From JBEKEX01 sp050013615 (GTDB lineage Bacteria; Chloroflexota; Anaerolineae; Anaerolineales; Anaerolineaceae), in contig JBEKEX010000001.1 in the NCBI GenBank assembly GCA_050013615.1, positions 1 to 64,000 on the forward strand: a stretch of 64,000 nucleotides of DNA. Direction: 5' to 3'. Under the pieces are notes generated by a model. It searched no databases, had not been told where the DNA came from, and was given only the letters and a program-made list of their open reading frames with translations. Below are positions 41,758 to 49,002 of the stretch, in pieces. How positions within the stretch are numbered: the stretch's first letter is position 1; each line of letters begins with the position of its first letter. A program made the position numbers and the translations under genes.

Positions 41758-42837
41758 ATGGGCAATACTGCCACCCGCTTGATTCACCTCATTATGCTGC
41801 TGCAGCGCCAACCCAACCAACAAGCCGCCGACTTGGCTGCCCAGTTGAACGTGTCGCCGCGCACGTTACATCGCTACATTGGAATGCTGGAAGAAATGGG
41901 CTTGCCGGTCTACACCGAACGCGGTCCTTATGGAGGCTTCTCGCTGGCGCGCGGTTACAAAATGCCGCCACTCATGCTGTCACCTGAGGAGGCTGCGGCT
42001 CTGGCACTGGGCGCGGGCCTGGTGGAACAGCTTTGGGGAGATCTGTACCAAGCCGAGGCCCGCAGCGCCTTTGCCAAGCTGGATCAGATGCTACCGGAAG
42101 AACAACGCCGCGAGGTGGCCTGGGCGCGCCGCTCACTGGCCGCCGCTAATCTCCACCGTTCTGACGCGGCTGCCCTCTCCCCCACTCTGGATGCCTTGCG
42201 CCAGGGGCTGCACCAACAACATCGCCTGCGGCTGACCTACGCCCGATCAGGAAGCGACGAACCCACCTGCCGCGACTTTGACGCCTATGCCCTGGTGCAT
42301 CGCTCCGGCTGGTGGTACGTGGTGGGGTTTTGCCACCTGCGCAGGGCGCTGCGCCTGCTGCGCGTGGACCGCATCCGTTCCGTCGAGATACTGGATGTCC
42401 CCTACACTGTGCCGTCCGATTTCGATGTGTACGCCTGGCTGGTCCAGGAACCCCTGCCGCAAGCGACCATCCTGGCGCGGATGCACTTCGAGCCACAGGT
42501 TGCCAGCTTCGTGCGCGAGAACAGTCACCTATGGCAAGATGTGGCTTGGCAGCCGGATGGATCCGTCATCGCCACGCTGCCCGCCAATGACTTGTTCTAC
42601 GCAGCGGGTATGGCCGGCAGTTTCGGTCCGGCAGTCACCGTATTGAGCCCGCCGGAGCTGCAACAGATGGTGGCCGAGTGGGCACAGGCCGTGGCCCAAC
42701 GTTATGCCTCTCAGGCACATCCTATCCCCGCGCGGGGAAACCCCTTACGGGGTAAAAGAAAAGGAACCGGAAATGGAAAAGCTGGATCTCAAGAAACAAC
42801 TGAAGTATTTGTATCTCCCCTCTGCAAAAAAGATTGA
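41758..42837 (+). CDS. WYL-domain transcriptional regulator (YafY type)
   Basis: 359 residues from ATG 41758 (AGGAG 5 nt upstream). N-terminal HTH_11/DeoR-like winged helix (NQQAADLAAQLNVSPRTLHR), then a middle linker, a WYL domain (about 150-230: LVHRSGWWYVVGFCHL, with Tyr/Leu at the WYL positions) and a WCX-like C-terminal part. Senses a ligand or nucleotide. The last 65 bp overlap the next gene in another frame; the final 25 residues are a poorly conserved, hairpin-encoding tail. Probably controls this operon through the dyad at 41698-41720. Confidence 0.9.
   Translation: MGNTATRLIHLIMLLQRQPNQQAADLAAQLNVSPRTLHRYIGMLEEMGLPVYTERGPYGGFSLARGYKMPPLMLSPEEAAALALGAGLVEQLWGDLYQAEARSAFAKLDQMLPEEQRREVAWARRSLAAANLHRSDAAALSPTLDALRQGLHQQHRLRLTYARSGSDEPTCRDFDAYALVHRSGWWYVVGFCHLRRALRLLRVDRIRSVEILDVPYTVPSDFDVYAWLVQEPLPQATILARMHFEPQVASFVRENSHLWQDVAWQPDGSVIATLPANDLFYAAGMAGSFGPAVTVLSPPELQQMVAEWAQAVAQRYASQAHPIPARGNPLRGKRKGTGNGKAGSQETTEVFVSPLCKKD
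42726..42753 (+). repeat. two GC-rich palindromes in the overlap of WYL and GyrI genes
   Basis: CCCCGCGCGGGG at 42726-42737 and ACCCC/GGGGT at 42740-42753 lie inside the 3' end of the WYL gene, directly before the GyrI-like start (42773). They could modulate translation of the next gene or act as an attenuator. Confidence 0.5.
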
Positions 42838-43423
42838 GGTGGTGGATGTGCCCACCATGAACTTCATCATGATCGATGGCGCCATAGAACCTGGACAGGC
42901 GCCTGGCACCTCACCCCGCTTCGCCGAAGACATGCAGGCGCTGTACAATGCGGCGTACACTTTGAAGTTTACATTTCGATTTCAAAAGGATCATCCCGTA
43001 GATTACCCGGTGATGGCACTTGAAGGTCTGTGGTGGGTGGAAGATGGTACCTTCGATATTCAACAGCCTGGCAATTGGAAATACACCGTGATGATCATGC
43101 AACCGGACATCATCACGCCTAATCTACTGGAAGAAACAGTGGTTCAATTGCGCAAAAAGAAAGGCGACCTACCCGCATTTTCCCGCCTGCGGTTGGAGAG
43201 TTTCAAAGAAAGCTTATGCGTGCAGACCATGCACATCGGTCCCTATGCTGCGGAACCTGTCACGGTCGACAGGATGAAAGCCTTCATGAAGGAAAACGGG
43301 CTGGAGGACCTGGTGGGGTTGGGCGGCAAGCACCACGAGATCTACATGGGCGACCCGCGCCGTGCTCAGCCCGAAAAGCTGAAAACCATCCTGCGCCATC
43401 CTGTGCGCAAGGTGATCCCATGA
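42773..43423 (+). CDS. GyrI-like small-molecule-binding protein
   Basis: 216 residues from ATG 42773 (AAGGAACC 7 nt upstream; open frame begins 42704). MEKLDLKKQLKYLYLPSAKK at the N-terminus, then VDVPTMNFIMIDGAIEPGQA and MHIGPYAAEPVTVDRMKAFM with a terminal IYMGDPRRAQPEKLKTILRH, the pattern of GyrI-like/SOUL-type proteins (often labelled GyrI-like domain). These bind xenobiotics or act as hydrolases. The stop codon overlaps the next start (ATGA). Confidence 0.85.
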   Translation: MEKLDLKKQLKYLYLPSAKKIEVVDVPTMNFIMIDGAIEPGQAPGTSPRFAEDMQALYNAAYTLKFTFRFQKDHPVDYPVMALEGLWWVEDGTFDIQQPGNWKYTVMIMQPDIITPNLLEETVVQLRKKKGDLPAFSRLRLESFKESLCVQTMHIGPYAAEPVTVDRMKAFMKENGLEDLVGLGGKHHEIYMGDPRRAQPEKLKTILRHPVRKVIP

Positions 43424-44454
43424 CTCTCCAACCGTTCCCGGGTTTCAAGCATTTCACCACACATCACTGTGTCACTGGATCGCTGCGCCACATTTATGAA
43501 TTTCATGACCATCCCATCAGCGAGGAAATGCTGTTGGGCCTGGGCTCTGGTGTTGGGTTCATCTATTGGCACCCCAAAAACTCGGCTCCTTTTCTGGGCG
43601 GGCGCGCCAACGCCGGTCGCCCTGGCGAAGAAGGGATGGAGAAAGCAGCCGGGCGCTGCACCGGGGTGCAAATTGAGCTTCATCATACCAGCAGCGCTGC
43701 CAAGGCAGAGAAAACGCTGCTTGAGTTGCTGGATGGCAAACAGCCGGTGATGTTGGCGTTGGACATGGGGTTCCTGCCCTACTTCGATTTCCAGGGCCAG
43801 GAATATCACTTCGGCGGCCACGTGGTGGTCGTTTGCTGCCTGGATATTCCCAACCGCCAGGTATTGATCGCCGACCGCGATAAACCACTGCATGTTGTTT
43901 CTTTGGAATCACTGGCCAAGGCGCGCGGTTCGCAGTACCAGCCCTTTCCGCCCCACAACGCCTGGTATACCTTCGACTTCAGTCAAAAACGAGCGCCACA
44001 ATCTGTTGAAGTCTGGCAAGCTATTAGACAATGTGCCCAGGGCATGCTCGAGCCACCCATCGCCAACCTGGGGATACGGGGCATCTACAAAGCAGCTCAA
44101 TGCATTGTTGAATGGCCAAAACTCATGGACGAAACCGCGCTGCGCCTGGCTTGCTTCAACGCAGCCATCATGATCGATGCGCGTGGCGGCACAGGCGGCG
44201 GATTGTTCCGCACCATGTATGGACACTTCCTGGATGAGGCAGTTGAGATCACCGGCGAACCGAAACTGCGAGAGGTTGCAAAACAATTCCTGGCGGTCGG
44301 TGAATGTTGGGATGAAGTCGCCGGGCTGCTCGACCGCTGTTACCAGGCGGAAAAGCCCCAGGAGCTATTGATCGAAGCCAGCCAACGCTTGCCGGAGATT
44401 GCGGCAATTGAAGAGCCCGCCTGGCGTGAATTGGTGACGCTAACACAGGGGTAA
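43420..44454 (+). CDS. BtrH N-terminal-domain / DUF4872 protein
   Basis: 344 residues from ATG 43420, overlapping the previous gene by ATGA. Begins GFKHFTTHHCVTGSLRHIYE with ISEEMLLGLGSGVGFIYW, the BtrH N-terminal domain (a papain-like acyltransferase fold in butirosin synthesis, Cys in HHCVTGS), then YHFGGHVVVVCCLD, then a DUF4872-like helical C-terminus. Might be a cysteine acyltransferase or peptidase; catalytic Cys and His are plausibly in these two motifs. Substrate unknown. Completes a three-gene unit with the WYL and GyrI-like genes. Confidence 0.82.
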   Translation: MTLQPFPGFKHFTTHHCVTGSLRHIYEFHDHPISEEMLLGLGSGVGFIYWHPKNSAPFLGGRANAGRPGEEGMEKAAGRCTGVQIELHHTSSAAKAEKTLLELLDGKQPVMLALDMGFLPYFDFQGQEYHFGGHVVVVCCLDIPNRQVLIADRDKPLHVVSLESLAKARGSQYQPFPPHNAWYTFDFSQKRAPQSVEVWQAIRQCAQGMLEPPIANLGIRGIYKAAQCIVEWPKLMDETALRLACFNAAIMIDARGGTGGGLFRTMYGHFLDEAVEITGEPKLREVAKQFLAVGECWDEVAGLLDRCYQAEKPQELLIEASQRLPEIAAIEEPAWRELVTLTQG

Positions 44455-44460
44455 AGAAGC

Positions 44461-44500
44461 AGGGGCGACCCGCCGGCCTGTCCCGTAGGGAGTCGCCCCT
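44461..44500. repeat. REP-like palindromic repeat, also acting as terminator
   Basis: AGGGGCGAC (44461-44469) and GTCGCCCCT (44492-44500) form a 9-bp stem around a 22-nt GC-rich loop. This GGGGCGACCC/GTCGCCCC form is one I recall as a dispersed intergenic repeat in Chloroflexi and some other bacteria. Only one copy was seen in this window, between two convergent genes. Confidence 0.5.
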
Positions 44501-44506
44501 ACACAT

Positions 44507-45013
44507 TTAATCGTGAAACTTCTTCTCGCCGGCGCGGATGGGCACCTTGAGATGGTTCTCGGCCGGCGTCAGCGGGCACGACCATTGATCGTTGTAGGCG
44601 CAGTAAGGGTTATAGGCATAGTTGAAATCCACCAGAAAGCGGCCATTGCCCAGCAGCTCCGGCTCCAGATAACGCCCGGCGGGGTAGGTCTCTTTGCCAG
44701 ACTGGCTGTCGACGAAAGGCAAAAAAAAGCCTTGCTCGTCGCCATACATCGTCAGCTCGGTTTCCTGTCCTTCCACTGTAAAACGGATGCGCCCGAAGCG
44801 ATGGTAGGTCTGTATGCCATCCGTGGAAGTCTGCATTTGGATCTTCTCTTTTGTGGGGAACTCTTCGACTTTAACCTCAAGGCGCAGGGCGGGATTCTCA
44901 GGGAAATAGCTCAAGCCCTTGAAGGTGCGCTTCTGTTCGCCGGTCAGGGGACTTTGATCGGTACGTGCGAATAGATCATCTTTACTCTTGCGAAATTCGG
45001 TCAGTTCATTCAT
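44507..45013 (-). CDS. DUF1684 protein
   Basis: 168 residues from ATG 45013 (AAAGGTGATAACC upstream; frame opens at 45022). FRKSKDDLFARTDQSPLTGE at the start, GLSYFPENPALRL, and the C-terminal FVDFNYAYNPYCAYNDQWSC-like segment (here FLVDFNYAYNPYC, then SCPLTPAENHLKVPIRAGEK) are the DUF1684 hallmarks. No signal peptide. Function of the family is unknown. Convergent with the BtrH gene, divergent from the corrinoid gene. Confidence 0.88.
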   Translation of the reverse strand: MNELTEFRKSKDDLFARTDQSPLTGEQKRTFKGLSYFPENPALRLEVKVEEFPTKEKIQMQTSTDGIQTYHRFGRIRFTVEGQETELTMYGDEQGFFLPFVDSQSGKETYPAGRYLEPELLGNGRFLVDFNYAYNPYCAYNDQWSCPLTPAENHLKVPIRAGEKKFHD

Positions 45014-45145
45014 GGTTATCACCTTTCACATCTACAGGATTAGATGCGTTTTTCTCGATTAGGTTTCATCGCCCTATCCCTTTTTCCAACACCTGTATAA
45101 TTATTCTACTCAGTATTCAATCCCCTTTCCATTCAGGAGGTCGTT

Positions 45146-45799
45146 TTGTCTATTCCACTGTTCGATTCCATGAAACAATCCATCCTCGACGGCGACCCAG
45201 ACGCTGCAATGGAACTGGCGCGCCAAGCATTGGCACAGAAGCTTGATCCCTTGGAAGCGATCAACCAGGGTTACCTGCCCGGCATGAGCCAGGTGGGACG
45301 ACAGTTCGGCGCGGGACAACTTTTTCTACCCGATGTCATCCTGGCGGCCGAAGCGATGAAGAAAGCCACCGCTATTCTGGAACCGGAAATGAAAGCTCAT
45401 GGTACCCAGCGTCAGGCAACCGGAAAAGTGGTCATCGGCACGGTCAAGGGGGATGTGCATGAGATCGGCAAGAGCCTGGTAGCTACGCTGCTCTCGGCCA
45501 ACGGTTTCGAAGTCTACGATCTGGGTGTGGATGTGCCCTTCGAACGCTTTGCCGCCAAAGCCGGTGAGGTGGGCGCTGACATCGTCGGCGTTTCGGCACT
45601 GCTCACCACCACCATGACCGGGCAAAAGCAGGTCATTGCTTCTTTAGAAGCAGCCGGCCTGCGCTCGAAAGTGAAAGTGATGGTCGGCGGCGCCCCGGTG
45701 ACGCGCACCTGGGCACAGGAGATTGGCGCCGACGGCTACAGCGAAGACGCCTTGGGTGCGGTGGAAGTGGCCAAGAAGCTGGTCTCAGCCAAACCATAA
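45146..45799 (+). CDS. Corrinoid (cobalamin-binding) methyltransferase protein
   Basis: 217 residues, TTG start with AGGAGG 5 nt upstream. N-terminal helical cap (MAxARQALAQKLDPLEAINQ, then LFLPDVILAAEAMKKA), then the B12-binding Rossmann domain with the His ligand in GDVHEIGKSL (Asp-x-His-x-x-Gly), SALLTTTM and a C-terminal MVGGAPVT phosphate loop. It is of the MtbC/MttC/MtgC type, carrying a methyl group on Co(I/III). 33 nt upstream of an MttB-type gene and presumably its partner. A TATAAT at 45096-45101 may be its -10. Confidence 0.93.
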   Translation: MSIPLFDSMKQSILDGDPDAAMELARQALAQKLDPLEAINQGYLPGMSQVGRQFGAGQLFLPDVILAAEAMKKATAILEPEMKAHGTQRQATGKVVIGTVKGDVHEIGKSLVATLLSANGFEVYDLGVDVPFERFAAKAGEVGADIVGVSALLTTTMTGQKQVIASLEAAGLRSKVKVMVGGAPVTRTWAQEIGADGYSEDALGAVEVAKKLVSAKP

Positions 45800-45832
45800 C
45801 ACGTTCCCAGGTTTTCAAACCAAGGAGGCTCC

Positions 45833-47287
45833 ATGTCTACGCCCATCCGCCCCATCACCCACCCCCACCTCACCTTCGAGGTGCTCAGTCAGCAGGAGAT
45901 CGAGCGCATCCACACTACCACGCTCGAAGTGATCGCCCACACCGGCGTGCGTTTTCCTCTGCCACAAGCCTTGGATATCCTGGAAGCCCACGGTGCCAGC
46001 GTGGACCGCACCGCCCAGATTGCCAAGATCCCCGGCCAGGCCATCGAGGATGCGCTCAAGCTGGCCCCGCCGGTCTACAACCTTGCCGCGCGCGACCCAT
46101 CCCAAGATTTATCATTGGATGGCAAACATGTTTACCTGGGGACCGACGGCTGCGGTGTTGAAGTGCTTGACCCCTTCACCGGCGAGTTGCACCGCGCTAC
46201 CAAATCGGACGTGGCCGCCAGTGTGCGCACCATGGATGCGCTGGAAGACATTGCCTTTTGGTGGTCGATGGTATCGGCACAGGACTGCCCGGAAAACAGC
46301 CGCAGCCTGCACGAGCTGGACGCCGCCTGGAACAATACCACCAAACATCTGCAAACCGAAAGCCTGGTGCACGCCAGCGAGATGCGTACTGCCATCGAGA
46401 TGGCCGCGGCAATCGCCGGGGGCAAGCAGGCCTTGCGCCAACGCCCGCTGCTGTCCATTATGCAATGCACCATCAGCCCCCTAGCCCACGAGGGCGGCAG
46501 CCTGGAAGCCGGGTTGATTGCCGCCGAAGCCGGCTTGCCGGTAGGCTACATGACCATGGCTTCCTGCGCCTCCACCGGCCCGGCGACCATGGCCGGCAAT
46601 TTGGTGGTTGGCAACGCTGAGGTGATCTCGGCCCTGGCGCTGATCCAAATGGCTTACCCGGGTGCCCCGGTATATTACGCCGCGGCCCAGACCGCTATGG
46701 ACCTGCGCACCGGCGCCTATACCGGCGGCGGTCCGGAAGATTTCCTGTTCGGGGCGGCCAGCAACCAACTGGCCGATTTCTACCACGTGCCGCTCTCGAT
46801 GGGCACGTTCGCCACCGGCGCCAAGGAACCTGATTGGCAGGCCGCGGTGGATGACAGTTTTTCCGCTTTCATGGCCTGTGCCAGCGGTGCCGACATGCTG
46901 CTGGGCTGCGGACTACTGCACGGCTCACGCATCCTGAGCTACGAGGAAATGCTGATGGACTGCGAGATCTACAGCATCGTGCGCAAAATGCTGGAAGGTA
47001 TCCCGGTCAGCGATGAGACGCTGGCCCTGGACGTGATCGCCTCCGTAGGGCCGAGCGGCAATTTCCTGGCGCAGAAGCACACCCGCCAGCACATGCGCGA
47101 GTTGTGGTTACCGCGCCTGATGGACCGCCGCCCATACGAGCAATGGCAGGAAAAGCGGGATGGCGCCCGCGAGTGGGCACGCCAGCGCGCTCAGGATATT
47201 CTCAAGAATCACCAGCCTGATCCCTTGGAGCCGCGGCTGGCAGAAGAGCTGAAACGGATTATCCAAACTCACGAAAAAGCCGGTTGA
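45833..47287 (+). CDS. MttB-family (non-pyrrolysine) methylamine-type methyltransferase
   Basis: 484 residues. Belongs to the trimethylamine methyltransferase superfamily (MttB/MtgB): HGASVDRTAQIAKIPGQAIE near the start, then GTDGCGVEVLDPFTGELHRA and SIMQCTISPLAHEGGSLEA. The full-length frame has no in-frame amber codon, so there is no pyrrolysine and it resembles the glycine-betaine or other quaternary-amine subfamily. It should transfer a methyl group to the adjacent corrinoid protein. AAGGAGG precedes the ATG. Neither a corrinoid activase (RamA) nor a second-stage methyltransferase is present here. Confidence 0.93.
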   Translation: MSTPIRPITHPHLTFEVLSQQEIERIHTTTLEVIAHTGVRFPLPQALDILEAHGASVDRTAQIAKIPGQAIEDALKLAPPVYNLAARDPSQDLSLDGKHVYLGTDGCGVEVLDPFTGELHRATKSDVAASVRTMDALEDIAFWWSMVSAQDCPENSRSLHELDAAWNNTTKHLQTESLVHASEMRTAIEMAAAIAGGKQALRQRPLLSIMQCTISPLAHEGGSLEAGLIAAEAGLPVGYMTMASCASTGPATMAGNLVVGNAEVISALALIQMAYPGAPVYYAAAQTAMDLRTGAYTGGGPEDFLFGAASNQLADFYHVPLSMGTFATGAKEPDWQAAVDDSFSAFMACASGADMLLGCGLLHGSRILSYEEMLMDCEIYSIVRKMLEGIPVSDETLALDVIASVGPSGNFLAQKHTRQHMRELWLPRLMDRRPYEQWQEKRDGAREWARQRAQDILKNHQPDPLEPRLAEELKRIIQTHEKAG

Positions 47288-47404
47288 CGTCGCGTGCACG
47301 GCGCTGCTCAAAGAACGCGTGGCCATTAAATATATACTGGCAGCTGTGGCTGCCGGAGAGATTAGGCCAAATACTGTGTTTATTGGCCTTGACTGGGGAA
47401 GGAA

Positions 47405-47803
47405 TTATTTGACCACAATGGTGACTCCAAAGGTGTGCAGGGGAACCACATCCGTCTCCCACGAGCGATGATAAGCCAATTGAAGCTGGGTTTGTCCGGC
47501 GGAAGCTGCCAGGAAGGTCAACACCACCGTCCCACCGGAGCCGATGGCACTGCTATCAGGCGTGAACTGGACATCGCCCTGCGCCTGCAGGATGGAGGCA
47601 TCCACTTTGCTAACGTCCCAGTTGTAGCCGGTGGTGGGGTTGCCAGTCAGTTTAATGACAAGCGTATCGCCCGTGTGAAGCTCGACGGTCTTGCCTGCAT
47701 CGGCATCGGTGAGCGTGACCGTCTGATTGCTGGATGTGGCGCAGGCGGCCAACAGCGTGGTTATCAACAAAATGAATGAAAAGACAAAAAGAGCTCGCTT
47801 CAT
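47405..47803 (-). CDS. I42 (chagasin-like) protease-inhibitor lipoprotein
   Basis: 132 residues from ATG 47803 (GGAGGAGG 8 nt upstream). Lipobox LLAAC (lipid Cys21). Mature part has the chagasin loops: NPTTGYNW (L4 type), GGTVVLTFLAASAGQTQLQL and YHRSWE. Chagasin-family proteins block papain-like cysteine peptidases; this one is anchored outside the membrane. The nitrilase gene is 69 nt upstream on the same strand, so weak coupling is possible. The conserved terminal Arg-Pro-Trp is here Arg-Ser-Trp. Confidence 0.85.
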   Translation of the reverse strand: MKRALFVFSFILLITTLLAACATSSNQTVTLTDADAGKTVELHTGDTLVIKLTGNPTTGYNWDVSKVDASILQAQGDVQFTPDSSAIGSGGTVVLTFLAASAGQTQLQLAYHRSWETDVVPLHTFGVTIVVK

Positions 47804-47872
47804 ATCGATTTCCTCCTCCCAACAGACGAGCAACCCTCGAGCAAAGTTCCCCACATTATTAGCGATGCCTGT

Positions 47873-48778
47873 TCATCGCGTGGCATCTTTGCGAATAAAA
47901 GGCGGTTCCACATCCTCGTTGACCATTGTTGTGTAGCAACGCGGGCGGCGATAGGCATTGCCCCACACCTCGCGCCGGCGCCAGCGGCGCAATGCAGCCA
48001 AATCAAACTGCGCCAGGTAAACATCTTCTTTGGTACCTGCCTCGACCAACGTCGTATCCCGCGAGGGACCATCGTTGCCTGAAAACGCGATGGGGTCAAA
48101 AGCGGCGGAATGCCCCTGCTCTTGCGGCGCAGCATAGTTGGCCAGGGCAATGCCAATCATGTTCTCATTGGCCCGTGTGCGAAGTTGCGCCACGCGGTTC
48201 TGTTCCATTTCGCAGGCATTGGGCACCAGAACGATCTCGGCGCCTTTGAGCATCAGGATGCGAGCACTCTCAGGGAACTCACGGTCGAAGCAGATCATGG
48301 CGCCCACCTTCACCTTACTATGCGCCGTCGCCAGCTCGCCGACGTAGAAATCATCGCCGGGCGTCAATGCCGCTTCAGCATCAAATTCACAAGTATGCAC
48401 TTTGGCATAGGTCAGCACATTCCTGCCCAGTCGGTCGAACAGTGTGACTGCATTTCGAGGCCTGCCCTGCAAGGACTTGCTTTGCCAACTTTGTAGGTAT
48501 GTAATTGTGATGGCTATGCGCAACTCCTTTGCCAAAGATTGAAAATACATCAAAAAGGGTGAATCAAGATCGATCGCTTGCTGCTCCCACGAGCGGACTG
48601 CTTTGCGGTTCGATGCTTTCGGCAGGCTATAGCCAATGTTCCACATCTCCGGGAACAGGGCAATATCCGCCCCCAAGGCCGCTGCCCGGCGGCAGAATAT
48701 CTCGCCCTTGGCCAGGTTGGCCTCCTGGTCCATCCCGGCGGATACCATTTGCAGCAATGCGACCGTGAGTATGCTCAT
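47873..48778 (-). CDS. Carbon-nitrogen hydrolase (nitrilase superfamily)
   Basis: 301 residues. Catalytic triad: Glu44 (FPEMWN), Lys126 (YAKVHTCEFD) and Cys163 (MICFDREFPE). The order and spacing fit amidase/carbamoylase branches (for example N-carbamoylputrescine amidase), not true nitrilases; the exact substrate cannot be read. GGGAGG precedes the ATG. TATAAT at 48805-48810 on the minus strand is flanked by AGGGTTTT (48793-48800) and AAAACCCT (48823-48830), a perfect 8-bp inverted repeat around the -10. Confidence 0.88.
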   Translation of the reverse strand: MSILTVALLQMVSAGMDQEANLAKGEIFCRRAAALGADIALFPEMWNIGYSLPKASNRKAVRSWEQQAIDLDSPFLMYFQSLAKELRIAITITYLQSWQSKSLQGRPRNAVTLFDRLGRNVLTYAKVHTCEFDAEAALTPGDDFYVGELATAHSKVKVGAMICFDREFPESARILMLKGAEIVLVPNACEMEQNRVAQLRTRANENMIGIALANYAAPQEQGHSAAFDPIAFSGNDGPSRDTTLVEAGTKEDVYLAQFDLAALRRWRRREVWGNAYRRPRCYTTMVNEDVEPPFIRKDATR

Positions 48779-48910
48779 CCGAAACCTCCCGAAGGGTTTT
48801 ATTCATTATAATAACAAGCACGAAAACCCTCTACCGGATATGCGGCCTGAATGGACATGATTTCCCAGATACCAATCATCGAAATTTGCGCTTTTCGGGG
48901 ACAAAAACCC

Positions 48911-48963
48911 AAACAAAACCTCAAACATCTCTAAACAACTTCTAAACATCTTTCGGGTATCCT
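48911..48963 (+). promoter_or_regulatory. helically phased AAACA repeats before the GT39 operon
   Basis: AAACA begins at 48911, 48923, 48933 and 48944, spaced 12, 10 and 11 bp. The last two are CTAAACA units 11 bp apart. A -10-like TATCCT lies at 48958-48963, so the repeats sit at about -60 to -22. OmpR-type regulators bind such tandem repeats, and one is encoded in this operon. Confidence 0.5.
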
Positions 48964-49002
48964 TGGAACGACTTAGAAAACAACGCAGTGGAGAAGATTT
49001 TA

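Noticed and set aside
45833..47287. Pyrrolysine-containing MttB
   Set aside because: The frame has no internal TAG; a non-pyrrolysine homologue.
48911..48948. Phased AAACA repeats as a CRISPR or tandem-repeat array
   Set aside because: Units are only 5-7 bp with 10-12 bp period; no spacers or cas genes. Kept as a regulator site instead.
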